Assembly: GCA_031772625.1 (NCBI GenBank)
Contig: CM062813.1
Coordinates: 761,484,720-761,548,719, forward strand
DNA from: Pinus tabuliformis
Taxonomy: Eukaryota > Streptophyta > Pinopsida > Pinales > Pinaceae
Direction: 5' to 3'
Length of the DNA stretch: 64,000 nucleotides
Shown: positions 33,094-45,170 of the stretch, piece by piece
Layout of the letters: each line of letters opens with the position of its first letter
Numbering within the stretch: position 1 is the first letter of the stretch
Notes under the pieces: generated by a model
What the model was told of the DNA's origin: nothing
The model's input: only the letters and a program-made list of their open reading frames with translations
The model's database searches: none
Position numbers and translations under genes: made by a program

Positions 33094-34955
33094 CGGCATT
33101 TCGGAGGTTTTATGTGTTGGGGCCAATGGTCTGCCCCGATGCGAGTTAGCGCCAGCCGTTGGATCTGCCTTCGCGCGATCCCACGGCCAGGATTTAATCT
33201 CCGCTACAGTGCCGCTCCCGCCTATGTTTTTCACGAATTTTACATAGAAATTGGTCTTTTTCTGTGTAAAAGAAAAGGTGGCATTTGTTCATATTTTCAC
33301 ATATATGCCCACGCCCGGCTCCCGATAAGAGAATTCATGCATCCCTAAGCTTTCTGAGATCGCTCCAAGGCCTAGTTTTGCTTCAGATAGCCAGTTTCGG
33401 CCTCGGCACAGTCGACAACACTTTTTCCTCCTGTTTGCACAATTTTTTAAAGTTTAAAGCTAGTTTTGATCGGCCAGAGCGCCGATAGCATTCCAATGGC
33501 CACGGAGGACATTAGCAGCAGTTATTTTTGCATTAAAAGGCAGAAGGGGGCGATGGGACAGTTTAAAAAGTATCAGCGGTGAGAAAAGGCCCAGATTCAG
33601 TGCCAAAGTGTATCAGGATGCGGCAAAGAGTATCAGTACAGTTTTTCAAAGCAGATGAAAGCAAAGCAAGCCCAACAAAGTCAACATAGCATCATTCAGC
33701 CATTAAGGCTCACCAACACTTCTTTTGTTGCCTTAAAGCCACCTAAAGGCATAGATGAAGGCTTTCAAGGCAGAGTTATTGCAGAGACATTGTTCCCAGT
33801 CATATTTTTGGAGCAGCGCTGCTTCCTTAATTGCACAGTTATCACACAGAGGACAGCATGTGGCTCAAGGCACTCTTTCAGTCCATTTTTGAAGCTGCAG
33901 GACCCTGTGCAGCCCTAAAGAGCCATTTTGATGAGGCTGCTCCCTCATGTGCAACTGTTTTAGATATTTTATTGCATTTATTTCCAGCACAACTTAGAAT
34001 TCAAAGCAGTTATTGCACAGATCTCTTTTGGCTCTGTTTTGATAGATATTTTGAGATATTTTCTCCTTTGGCATCTGTTCAAGGGATGTTTGTAAATATT
34101 TTCTATTTAAACAACCCTCTTTATTTATGTAAAGGGTTGTTTGGTCGATAACTTCCTCTCTAGACTTGCACTGTATTTTCTGAGAGTCTCTATAATCAAA
34201 GATCGCTGGAATGTTTGGGAGATGAACTGGCTGTTGTGTTTTAATGACTAAAGAGTGACTATGGAATCCTAACGCTTCTACATAGCCCAATAAGTGTTTC
34301 TTATCTCTGTTTACAGTTTATATGTTTTATGCCATCATTGTTTCACTATCTAAATAGCAGAAAGAAAGAATAGTTCAGAGCTCACTTAGTTGTATTCTGT
34401 TCTCAATTTCTGTGATTTATCTATGTTTTCCTTTGAATTAGTCCTGAATATGAATACTGATTGGCTCATATTTACACTAGTTCCTTCATATATGAATGTT
34501 GTTTAGGAATCCTTGATTGCTCCTATATAAATGTTCATTCACCTTCCCTATGTTAGCATAATGAGAGCTACTTAGTTGCCTTTCATTCACTGACCTTCAT
34601 TCCATCCTTATTCCAGCTTGATATTGTTTTATGTGTAGCTATCCTGCTCTGTATTCCTCTTGTGACCAAGAAAACGCAACAACAAGCCTAATCCATGACT
34701 CCATGCCCAATGGTTTGAACTTCTCACACTATGCATCCCAACTCTGTTTGAAAGAATCCCCCATCCCACCAATCATAAACAAAACCCCCTTGAACTCATT
34801 AGCTAGCCTAATATCATCTTCAACAAAGCTAAATTATAAAGAGAGAGCCCTCTCTGATTGCAGGTAGGCTAGGACCTGCAGTCCAAAGATTGGTTTGTGG
34901 TTACCTCGGCCGTATCCTTTAAGGAGCTTTAAGGACAACCTGAGTGATAACATAA

Positions 34956-35024
34956 TGGCGACTCCACTGGGGACCATCCTCAGTTAATTTCACAAATCAA
35001 GTTGGAAAGCTCCACTGGGAAGGA
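34956..35024 (+). other. Element C primer-binding site and a second PBS-like copy
   Basis: TGGCGACTCCACTGGGGAC at 34956, 3 bp after the LTR. A related sequence, TGGAAAGCTCCACTGGGAAG, starts 47 bp later at 35003. Confidence 0.85.
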
Positions 35025-35408
35025 ACCAGACCTTCAAAAGTTTCTTTCTAACCCTTATATTCTTAGAAAAATCCCCAAAAAACAAGCTAGAAGCTGGCTC
35101 CCAAAAAGAATTCACGTTATACAAGGTCAAATCCAGACCCAAATCCCCCAGCAACTTTTGAAAATCCCAATATAATCCCAAGGAACCTCAGGAAGCTAGA
35201 GCGAAGAGAGGATTTTGTTGATAATAGTCCTGAAGCAGTTCACCCGAGCTGTGGCCCAAACCCTGTCAAAGTTTTATTTCGTTCAACCCCTAGTTCCCCT
35301 TGTTCTTCATCCACCTCTCAAAGCACTCCTTCCACACCTCCATTCACTGCACATACTACCACTACTACTCCTATTATCCCAGTTGTTCCTATTGTCCCTC
35401 TTATCCCT

Positions 35409-36593
35409 GTGAATATGGCTAATAGATATGCACCTTTGCAATTACCTGCTAATCTTGGAGCTATGCCTCAGGATTACCAAACTAAAATCACATATTTTGA
35501 TGGCACAAGTGCCTGCACAACCCTTCAGCATACAAAGAAAATGCAGGATTACTTTGAAAGCTATGAGATTGACAACGATGGTGTGAGAATGAAGATTTTT
35601 GTCCAAAGCTTGTCAGGTGATGTCAGGACTTGGTTTAGAGCACTTCCAGCCAATTCCATAGCAGACCCAGAAGCCTTATACCAGTCATTTATCAACAGAT
35701 GGGAGAAAAAGAAAGACCCTTTGCACATACTAGCTGAATATGATACAATCAAAAGAGGTCCACAAGAAATAGTCTTGGACTATTGTGCAAGGTTCAATAG
35801 CGTTTATAATGCTATCCCACAAAACTTAAGGCCCCCACCTGACCTTGCCTTATATAAATTCCCTGATGGATTCGACCCAGATATGGCCTACAAATTAAAA
35901 GAAAGAGCCCCTAACAACCTTGCAGACATGCAAAATGTGGCTGTCACTGTGGAGGCAAATTTAATTGCCAAAAGGAACAGAGCTAGAACTGAGAGAAGAA
36001 CCACCTTCAAGGAAGAGCCCTCAGCCTTGGATCAAAAGCTAGATGCTATTATCAATGGCATGCACAGGCTGGGAGAAAGAGTAGAGAGTGTTGAGAGGAA
36101 ATCATCATGGGAAGGACAACAGCCCAATACCATAAGGAACCCAAATTTCAGGAACACTCACAACTGAAACGCTGGTAGATCTAGCCCAGACCGTGATATA
36201 AGGCCTCCTTTCCAAGAAAATTATACAGAAGCATCCACATCTAGTGATGCCATAGAGGACACTCACATGAACTTGGTGGATTTGAAGGGTGAGCAACAAA
36301 TTTTCCTAACTCAAGAAGACCAAGATGACCATGAGATAAGTCAATTTCAGACTAACTCTGGTGAGTCTTTTGACTTTAAACAAGGTTATGATTCAGCTAT
36401 TTATGAAGTCCATAAATAGTATAAGTTGAGGACAAGAACCATAGATGTGCCCGAAAAAGTTAAACCAAAGGAGGGCAAACAGCCCAACCAGATTAGAGGC
36501 AAGGCTATTATAACAGAAACAACTGATATAACTGTCCCAAACCCGCACCAAGTGACTGTTGAGGACATAACAGACATACAACTTTCTGTTGAT
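35409..36593 (+). pseudogene. Element C gag
   Basis: The gag start at 35409-35414 offers two ATGs in frame. Residues 1-252 show a gypsy gag core: I-T-Y-F-D-G-T, then L-S-G-D-V-R-T-W-F-R-A-L, F-I-N-R-W-E-K-K, and an Arg/Lys/Glu-rich tail. In-frame stops at 36165 (TGA), 36417 (TAG) and 36594 (TAG) interrupt the tail and linker, which stay open otherwise. No CCHC knuckle is evident. Gag would form the particle; this copy is terminated early. The frame matches the protease, so a single polyprotein was likely. Confidence 0.85.
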
Positions 36594-36626
36594 TAGCCTC
36601 TGCCACCTTCTCCCTCGAAAGAGAAC

Positions 36627-37600
36627 TTGAAAAACACTCCTAAAAGCCTTCCCAAAATAGAAATACCGCAAGGTATCACTCACCATAACACTGATAATCA
36701 AGAGGAAAACGCAGAAAATACACTTGAAAAGGGGAAATCTGCTATTGCCAACACAAAGACTCCATTGGAGAAACCATTCAACTTAGAAGCAGAAATAAGC
36801 AAACTTAAGATTTCCATCCCCTTATCTGAACTTGCAAAGCATGATGTGTATAGGCAACAAATCCAAAGATCAATACAAATGCCAGAGAATAGGGATGATG
36901 TGAATGTTTTAGATGATACACCTGAGTTGCTTTTTGGTCCAGAAGTTGATGGCAAATCAACACATGGAGCTGTTCTACCCTTTTATGTCAGTCTGCACAT
37001 ACATGATAAAGTTTTACATAATGCAATGTTTGACTCAGGTGCCTCACACAACCTTATGCCCAAAGCTGTAATGGAGAAGCTAAACCTTGATGTAACAAGA
37101 CCCTACAAAGATCTATTCTCCTTTGACTCATGTCAGGTCAAGTGTTTAGGCTTAATCAAAGACTTATGTGTCTCGTTAGTCCAATTTCCCAACAAGACAA
37201 TCCTAATGGATGTGGTGGTTGCTGACATACCACCAAAGTATGGCATGATGTTGTCAAGATCTTGGGGGGCAAAACTCCAAGGATCTCTCCAATTAGACCT
37301 CTCCTATGCCACTATTTCAGTCTTTGGGCAACCAAAGAGGCTGTATAGAGAAACACTGATGAAGTATGTGGTAAGTAGTGAGGAAAAGCCCCAGAATTTC
37401 CCTATCTATTCAATCCATTCTGATATGGATTCTTTTATTTTGTTTAATGATGAAACAAGTCCTCCAACTGATGATAAGCCTATGGCTTTAGTACAACAAG
37501 CACACATCAATGAAGAATCGGTTGCACATACCCATGAGACTGTCACAATAGCCAATGCAACCAGTACACAAGAAAAACCTCCCAAAACACAAGACTCGGG
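36627..37600 (+). pseudogene. Element C aspartic protease region
   Basis: Retropepsin-like domain with F-D-S-G-A-S-H-N-L (catalytic D-S-G-A at 37032-37043), followed by V-V-V-A-D-I-P-P-K-Y-G-M-M-L-S-R-S-W-G, the usual position of the second conserved block. This canonical D-S-G differs from the D-E-G of elements A and B. It would cleave the polyprotein inside the particle. Frame continuous with gag and with the RNase H downstream. Confidence 0.88.
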
Positions 37601-37649
37601 TCTGCCCAATCCTAAAATGACTGAAACTCTTAATACTAACCACAAGCAA

Positions 37650-38075
37650 GAAATCACATGGTATTTAGAGTTTGATGGCTCTGTTAACAAGTTAGGAGCA
37701 GGGGCAGGAATATGGATTCACAATACACATAACAACCATGCAGAGGGTCATGCTTATAGACTAAATTTCAGATGCACCAACAACATGGCAGAGTATGAAG
37801 CTCTCCTTTTAGGCCTTAAGCTGCTCTAAGCTTTAGGAGCTGCCAAAGTTTCCATTCTAGGTGACTCAGACCTAGTAATCCAACAAATGAAAGGCAACTT
37901 TGTTACCAATGATAGAAGGCTAAGAGCTTATAGGACTGCTGCCACTGCAATACTTGATACCTTCACTGAATCCAAACTTGCTAAGATTTCTAGAAGCAAT
38001 AACATGCATGCTCACAGCCTAGCTACTTTTGCTAGCACTTGCAAGCTTCCTTTTAACCCCAATCACCACTTTACT
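37650..38075 (+). pseudogene. Element C additional RNase H domain, upstream of RT
   Basis: A second RNase H of the cellular/archaeal-like type carried by Tat-lineage elements: Y-L-E-F-D-G-S-V-N-K-L-G-A-G-A-G (first Asp at 37674), M-A-E-Y-E-A-L-L-L-G (Glu), then, after a TAA at 37827, L-G-D-S-D-L-V-I-Q-Q (second Asp). The last motif reads A-H-S-L-A where A-D-x-L-A is expected, so the fourth acidic residue is replaced by His. It lies between protease and RT, whereas Tat elements I know have it after the RT-RNase H. Confidence 0.8.
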
Positions 38076-39912
38076 GCTGAGATAAAACACAGGCCTGCTG
38101 TCCCTAACAATGTTAAAGATTGGCAAGTGTTTGAGAATGATGCTCAAATCAACAATTTTCTTACCTTACAACATGAGTTTTCAGGCCTAAAAATTGATAT
38201 GGATGATCCACTGCAAGCAATAAACCAAATCCAGCAAACTGTAACAGCTGAAACAACTAGAAAATTGCTACAACCAGCCATCTTTGATGAAGAAAACATA
38301 GAAGAGCTGAAACAGATGCATTTGGAGGAAATAGCCAAAACAGAGGCCGAAATCATTGATCTAAAGGACAATTTTCTCCCGGTTGGCCTCACTCCACTAG
38401 AAGACATGTTTGATGCAAATGATGTGCCCAAAAAGCCAAAAATGCAGCCTATAAACACTGCCATAGAGGAATATAACATTGGGACAGTAGAAAGGCCAAA
38501 AAAGATCAAACTATCTCAATCTTTGCCACCCGATCAAAAGCCCAAATATGTTGATTTGTTCAAAGAATTCCAAGATGTATTTGCTTGGAGTTATGAGGAC
38601 TTGAAGTCCTATGACACCTCAATTATTCAACATACCATTCCCTTAAAGCCAAATCAAAAGCCCTTCAAACAGAAACTGAGGAGAATCAATCCTGTGCTTC
38701 TCCCTTTAATTGAGAAAGAAGTGAAAAGAATGTTTGAAGCAGGTATCATAGCACCCATTAGATTTTCTGAATGGGTATCCAATCTTGTTCCCACAAGAAA
38801 GAAAACAGGTGAGATTAGGCTTTGTGTAGATTTGAGAAACTTAAACCAAGTCTCCCTTAAAGACCACTACCCATTGCCCAAAATGGACCACATCCTACAA
38901 AGAGTAGTAGGGTCATCTAGAATCTCTTTGCTAGATGGCTTTTCAGGTTTTAATCAGATACTGGTTCACCCAGATGATCAAGACAAGACAACCTTTACAA
39001 CATCGTGGGGAACATTTAAATATGTGAAAATGCCTTTCGGCCTAAAGAACGCAGGTGCCACCTTTCAAAGGGCCATGGACATTGCATTTGCCAATGAAAT
39101 CCATGATTTCTTGGTTGTCTATCTTGATGATCTTACCCCTTTCTCTAAATCTGATCAAGAGCACCTAAGACATTTGAGACAAGTGTTCCTGACATGTAGG
39201 AAATATGGCATTTCCTTGAACCCCAAGAAGTCTTTATTTGGCCTTGAAGAAGGCAAATTACTTGGACATATCATTTCAAAGGACGGGATTAGAATTGATC
39301 CGGAAAGGATCCAAGCCATATTGCAAATCCCATATCCAAGAAACATAAAAGAGCTGCAAGCATTCCTAGGAAAGATTAATTTCCTAAGGAGATTTATCCC
39401 AAATCTAGCCGAGCTGATAAGACTGTTGAGCAACATGTTAAAGAAGGATGCCAAGGTAAAATGGTCTCTTGAAACCAAGCAAGCATTTGAGAGTATCAAA
39501 GTTGCCTTAACTCAAGCCCCAGTCCTCACAAGTCCTCAATTTGATAGGGACTTTATCATATTTTCATTTGCATCTGATAATACCATAGCTGTTGTCCTAT
39601 TGCAAAAGGATAACCAAGGAAATGAAAAGCCAATTGCTTTTTCAGCCGAGCCTTAAGAGATGCACCCCTGAAGTACCAAATCATGGAGAAGCAGGCCTAT
39701 GCCCTTGTTAAAGCAATCAAAGACTTCAGAATTTACATTTTATATTCACACGTGATTGCCTATGTCCCAAATGCTGTTGTAAAAGACATATTAACTCAAG
39801 AAGGGTTAGAAGGCAAAAGAGGTAAGTGGATTGCTAACATTCTTGAGTATGACATAGAAATAAAACCAACCAAGCTAATAAAGGGACAAGGTTTAGCCAA
39901 ACTGATGTCCGG
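38076..39912 (+). pseudogene. Element C reverse transcriptase-RNase H
   Basis: Linker (38076-38500), then a full gypsy RT: F-A-W-S-Y-E-D, R-R-I-N-P, V-D-L-R-N-L-N-Q, Y-P-L-P-K-M-D, L-L-D-G-F-S-G-F-N-Q-I, M-P-F-G-L-K-N-A-G-A-T-F-Q-R, Y-L-D-D at 39120-39131, L-G-H-I-I-S-K-D-G-I, and F-L-G-K-I-N-F-L-R-R-F-I-P. The RT-associated RNase H starts at about 39540; its acidic motif is degenerate, as is usual in Tat. A one-base loss in a T-run at 39638-39642 shifts the frame; the RNase H end continues in the new frame from 39683. RT catalytic residues are intact. Confidence 0.92.
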
Positions 39913-40009
39913 AACAAACTTCGAAGCCTTAGACATCAACCAACTGGACAATGAACAGGAGCTGGTGACTCCACAGATCAGTGACACCTTTCTGCAATCC
40001 CCATGGTAT

Positions 40010-41272
40010 GCTGATATATGCTTTGTATTGTTAAACCTGTTTGCTCCCCCAGGATTGTCCAGGACCAAGAAGATATTTTTAAGAATGAAGGCTTTGAAAT
40101 TTTGTGTCTTAGATGGTGCTTTATTTTGGAAGAATCATGAAGGCATATTGCTTAATTGTTTGACCATGAATGAAACTAATAATGTCAAGAAAGAATTCCA
40201 TGTAGGGGACTGTGGAGGACATCTATATTGGAAGTCCACTGCTGATAAAATTTTAAGGGCTAGTTTCTATTGGCCCTCTTTGTTTGCAGATGTAAAGAAG
40301 TTTGCTATTTCATGTCACAAATGCCAAATCTTTGAGTGCAAAAGAAAGCTGTTGCCCTTGCCTCTTAAGCCCATCTCAACCGAAAAGCCTTTTCAACAAT
40401 GGGGTCTTGACTTCATTGGAGAAATCCATCCCTCTTCCTCAAGCCAACATAAGTGGATTCTAGCTGCCACCGGCTATTTCACCAAGTGGATTGAAGCCAT
40501 TCCATGCAGGCAGGCCAATGACACCACCACTATCCAATTCCTTGAGTGCAATATCCTGTCTAGATTTGGCTGCCTTGAGAAGATCATCACTGACAATGCC
40601 GCTGCTTTCAAATCCAAAAAGATGATCAATTTTTGCCATAAATTCCATATCACTTTAGGCCATTCCACAACCTATTACCCTCAAGGTCATGGCTTAGCCA
40701 AGTCATCTAATAAGAGCCTAATCAGTATCATTAAGAAGACCTTGTAAGAAAGCAAGAAGAACTGGCATAGAAAGCTCACAAATGCCCTATGGGCAGACAG
40801 ATTATCAACCAAGAAATCCATTGGGATGAGCCCTTATGAGCTAGTATATGGCATGGAGGCCAGATTTCCTTCATCATTGGGCATTCCTATAATCAAGCTG
40901 CTGCAAGAGATTCAAGCTGAGCCAAATGATATACAAAGGAGGATAAACCAAACAATCCATTTGCAGCAGACAAGAGAGCAGGTCTATGACAGAGCTCAAA
41001 TTATGCAAGAAAAACTCAAAAGGATGTTTGATAAGAGAACTAAGGCTGAGAATTTCTGTGTTGGCAACAAAGTTATAAGGTGGGACTCACGAAGAGAAGA
41101 CAAGGGAAAACATGCAAAATTCGATTTCCTTTGGAGAGGGCCATTTGTTATTTCTGCTGTTCAGGGAAATAACACATATTTCCTCAAATCTATAGAGGGC
41201 AGCACTGCTGAAGAAGGCCCTGTAAATGGCCGTATGCTGAAGCATTATCATGATCCCTTTTGTTGTACATAA
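40010..41272 (+). pseudogene. Element C integrase
   Basis: HHCC finger (F-H-V-G-D-C-G-G-H to C-H-K-C-Q, about 40198-40326), then the catalytic core with G-L-D-F-I-G (Asp at 40409) and T-D-N-A-A-A-F (Asp at 40592). At the D-x35-E position the codon is AAG, Lys (40700-40702; G-L-A-K-S-S-N), so the catalytic Glu is lost. TAA at 40745 interrupts; the frame continues to a GPF-type C-terminal domain (W-R-G-P-F-V-I-S) and ends TAA at 41270. No chromodomain. Confidence 0.9.
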
Positions 41273-41860
41273 TGCAGCTTTGTATATATCTCTTTGTACA
41301 TTGATATTTGTATATATCAACACTTTTGTCTTTATTTTTATAAACAGTCCGATTGTTAGAGGAGCAGCATCAAATTTTGTGAAGACATAGCCAATGCAAG
41401 TCCTCTATTTTTAAATCTCTGTCTCTACAGTAATCTCAACAAAACAGCAAGAGCAGCGCTATCATATCACAGTGATTTATGTTAAAGAGAAGCTGTTTGC
41501 AGCTTGTAGTCTTCAAGTCAACAGTATCAAAAAGAAAGGAGGATTTTCAGTTACTTCAACACCCTTTCAAAGACAAGAAAAGAAGAGCTCTAGTTTTATT
41601 CCCTTTTTGTGTTTATTTCACAAGGCAGTGCTCAAGCAAAAGCGTATGCAATATCAAGCACGCAGAAGAAAGCAGGCGATGCTTTATTTTTCATAGTGTT
41701 TCAGATAAGGAGGAGTGATGCATTCAGAAGTTAAAGTTCTGGTCATTCAGCAGTTAGCACAGAAGAAACTTTCAAATAACAACAACTACAGAAGATCAAG
41801 GCATTCTGACCTGCTGTTCTTGGCTTGTCACAAGGAAAAGCCATCCCCAAGTGGAGCCAC
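41273..41860 (+). other. Element C 3' untranslated region with conserved terminal module
   Basis: No coding frame. The last part has a purine tract CAAGGAAAAG (41831-41840), then an inverted PBS-like block CCATCCCCAAGTGGAGCCAC (41841-41860) abutting the LTR. Element D ends the same way. Confidence 0.75.
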
Positions 41861-44800
41861 TGTTAGCCTCCTGCTGCAGCAGGTTAATCATCTTTCATGA
41901 TCGACATTTTTACATGCCAAATATGTCATACTTTGCTTGCTGCAATGCTCCATATTTGCTACAGATGGACAAAGAAGTATCCATGAGAGTGTGCTAGTCT
42001 AAATGCCACTACTGTGTTCCATTTTTGATGAGTTTTCAGCTAAGGGAGGTCCAAACAGCTTAATCTTGGCTTCCCTAGGTTTCAATTTCCTGCCTAAGAC
42101 TTCATTCTTAGCACTTTTTCTCATCATTATCATATTAACTACTAACTTTATTATGTAACTCCCTATCTCTTTTCCCTTCCCCTACTAAAACTATCTCTAT
42201 AACTCCCCTATATACTTATCCCCTCCCCTTGGTTGAAAAAAAACCATATACATCCTTGGGAATTGCTAAGTTTATCTGAAACTCAGCAAGAACCCTCATT
42301 GACCCCTCTGACCATCTTCCAAATGCATAAGGACTCATTCCTTTGCATAGTTTCCCTTCATATGTATAAAAATCATCTCTTTGGCCTTGGTTTGCCTTTA
42401 TAAGGCATGAAACCCTCTTTGGCCACTAAACCCCTCTCAAAATCACATCACTTTCCCCCTAAGTGCATTTGGACTCCTTCCAAGGCATAAGAATACAAAA
42501 ACCATGCAAAAACCATGAAAAACCTTCAAAAAAGGATAAAATCCTCCCTTTTTTGGCTATCGGACCCCTTCCGATGCATTAGAATCCATGCCAAACTATA
42601 AAGGAACCATTCCGATTTCCCAAAAGGCTTGGCAGTTCACAAAAACATGGGTCCGATATAATAAAGTTTAATTTGGACCCCCTCCGATGCGATATCGCTA
42701 TCGGGAGGGGGCAATCATATGTTTAAAACATCATATATAACCCCTCCGAATTCATTTGCCTTGCCTTTTCATAAAAAGCGTGCTCCGATGAGATAAAGAT
42801 CTGTTTGATCCCCCTCCGATGCAATATCGCTATCGGGAGGGGGCAGTGGCATATATAAGCGAAAATGGCTAAGTCTCAAGGCATGGGGCATAGCGCCGAT
42901 GGGCCGGACCCGAAAACATATAAAGTGGACCGATAATAGTATATCGGGTCCGTGCAGTTCGGCGATCACATATATGTCAACCCGCTGCCTCGCCGATAGC
43001 GAATTGCCGAGTTAATCTCAGCCGCCCATTCAGGCCCAGAGATCAACGACCCATATTTAATCGCATCACTGCTATATGGCTCCGACCAACAGAGCAAAAA
43101 AGTAATAAAGTGCGGCATAAAGGCATATCGGGTCCGAAAGGGTCCGCACTGTGTGCTCCTATATCCCGGAGTTGAAAAATATTAAAGGGCAGTTTTAAAG
43201 GATTTCGGGTCCGCATATTGATTTTGTTAAAAACCGTCGATATGAAATCGCCGATGGGCCGGACCTGATCTCCATAAAGAAAGTGCATATAAGCATTTCA
43301 GGTCCGCGGAATTTCGGAGGTTTTATGTGTTGGGGCCAATGGTCCACCGCGATGTGAGTTAGCGCCAGCCGTTGGATCTTCCTTCGCGCGATCCCACGGC
43401 CAGGATTTAATCTCCGCTACAGTGCCGCTCCCGCCTATGTTTTTCACGAATTTTACATAGAAATTGGTCTTTTTCTGTGTAAAAGAAAAGGCGGCATTTG
43501 TTCATATTTTCACATATATGCCCGCGCCCGGCTCTCGATAAGGGAATTCATGCATCCTTAAGCTTTCTGAGATCGCTCCAAGGCCCAGTTTTTCTTCAGA
43601 TAGCCAGTTTCGGCCTCGACACAGTCAGCAACACTTTTTCCTCCTGTTTGCACCATTTTTTAAATTTTAAAGCTAATTTTGATCGGCCAGAGCGCCGATA
43701 ACATTCCAATGGCCACGGAGGACATTAGCAGCAGTTATTTTTGCATTAAAAGGTAGAAGGGGGCGATGGGACAATTTAAAAAGTATCAGCGGTGAGAAAA
43801 GGCCCAGATTCAGTGCCAAAGTGTATCAGGATGCGGCAAAGAGTATCAGTGCAGTTTTTCAAAGCAGATGAAAGCAAAGCAAGCCTAGCAAAGTCAACAA
43901 AGCATAATTCAGCCATTAAGGCTCACCAACACTTCTTTTGTTGCCTTAAAGCCACCTAAAGGCATAGATGAAGGCTTTCAAGGCAGAGTTATTGCAGAGA
44001 CATTGTTCCCAGTCATATTTTTGGAGCAGCGCTGCTTCCTTAATTGCGCAGTTATCACACAGAGGACAACGCGTGGCTCAAGGCAATCTTTCAGTCCATT
44101 TTTGAAGCTGCAGGACCCTGTGCAGCCCTAAAGAGCCATTTTGATGAGGCTGCTCCCTCATGTGCAGCTGTTTTAGATATTTTATTGCATTTATTTCCAG
44201 CACAACTTAGCATTCGAAGCAGTTATTGCACAGATCTCTTTTGGCTCTGTTTTGATAGATATTTTGAGATATTTTCTCCTTTGGCACCTGTTCAAGGGAT
44301 GTTTGTAAATATTTTCTATTTAAACAACCCTCTGTATTTATGTAAAGGGTTGTTTGGTCGATAACTTCCTCTCTAGACTTGCACTGTATTTTCTGAGAGT
44401 CTCTATAATCAAAGATTGCTGGAATGTTTGGGAGATGAACTGGCTGTTGTGTTTTAATGACTAAAGAGTGACTATGGAATCCTAATGCTTCTACATAGCC
44501 CAATAAGTGTTTCTTATCTCTGTTTACAGTTTATATGTTTTATGCCATCATTGTTTCACTATCTAAATAGCAGAAAGAAAGAATAGTTCAGAGCTCACTT
44601 AGTTGTATTATGTTCTCAATTTCTGTGATTTATCTATGTTTTCCTCTGAATTAGTCCTGAATATGAATATTGATTGGCTCATATTTACACTAGTTCCTTC
44701 ATATATGAATGTTGTTTAGGAATCCTTGATTGCTCCTATATAAATGTTCATTCACCTTCCCTCTGTTAGCATAATGAGAGCTACTTAGTTGCCTTTCATT

Positions 44801-45165
44801 CACTGACCTTCATTCCATCCTTATTCCAGCTTGATATTGTTTTATGTGTAGCTATCCTGCTCTGTATTCCTCTTGTGACCAAGAAAACGCAACAACAAGC
44901 CTAATCCATGACTCCATGCCCAATGGTTTGAACTTCTCACACTATGCATCCCAACTCTGTTTGAAAGAATCCCCCATCCCACCAAACATAAACAAAACCC
45001 CCTTGAACTCATTAGCTAGCCTAATATCATCTTCAACAAAGCTAAATTATAAAGAGAGAGCCCTCTCTGATTGTAGGTAGGCTAGGACCTGCAGTCCAAA
45101 GATTGGTTTGTGGTTACCTCGGCCGTATCCTTTAAGGAGCTTTAAGGACAACCTGAGTGATAACA
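41861..45165 (+). repeat. Element C 3' LTR
   Basis: 3,305 bp; aligned throughout with the 5' LTR except for the 522-bp block missing at the point after ATTTCCTG (about 42093). Repeats the palindromes and CGGGTCCG modules. Ends ACA at 45165, followed by TCGTC. Confidence 0.93.
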
Positions 45166-45170
45166 TCGTC

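Larger units (their letters stand above)
31125..34952 (+). repeat. Element C 5' LTR with GC-rich promoter-like modules
   Basis: 3,828 bp. Bases 31357-31878 are absent from the 3' copy. A CpG-rich zone (about 32340-33260) contains two near-perfect palindromes (32464-32497, 32596-32629) and repeated TATA-like plus CGGGTCCG modules. TATATAAG at 32638 is a candidate TATA box. Confidence 0.93.
31125..45165 (+). mobile_element. Element C: large Tat-like Ty3/gypsy retrotransposon
   Basis: A 14-kb element with LTRs of 3,828 bp (31125-34952) and 3,305 bp (41861-45165). Both start TGTTAGCCTCCTG and end GAGTGATAACA. Flanks CCGTC and TCGTC are a one-mismatch target duplication inside element E. The PBS follows the left LTR. 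The internal region 34953-41860 encodes, in order, gag, protease, an RNase H, RT, a second RNase H and integrase, essentially in one frame. The LTRs are nearly identical apart from one 522-bp length difference, so insertion was fairly recent, yet the ORF already has several stops. Confidence 0.93.

Noticed and set aside
32555-33234. Minus-strand frames in the element C LTR, repeated at 42769-43288
   Set aside because: Repeated only because LTRs are nearly identical; no domain, and they overlap the palindromic GC-rich zone.
33994-34290. 98-codon minus-strand frame present in both C LTRs (also 44207-44503)
   Set aside because: Conservation is explained by recent LTR identity; antisense to the element, no motif.
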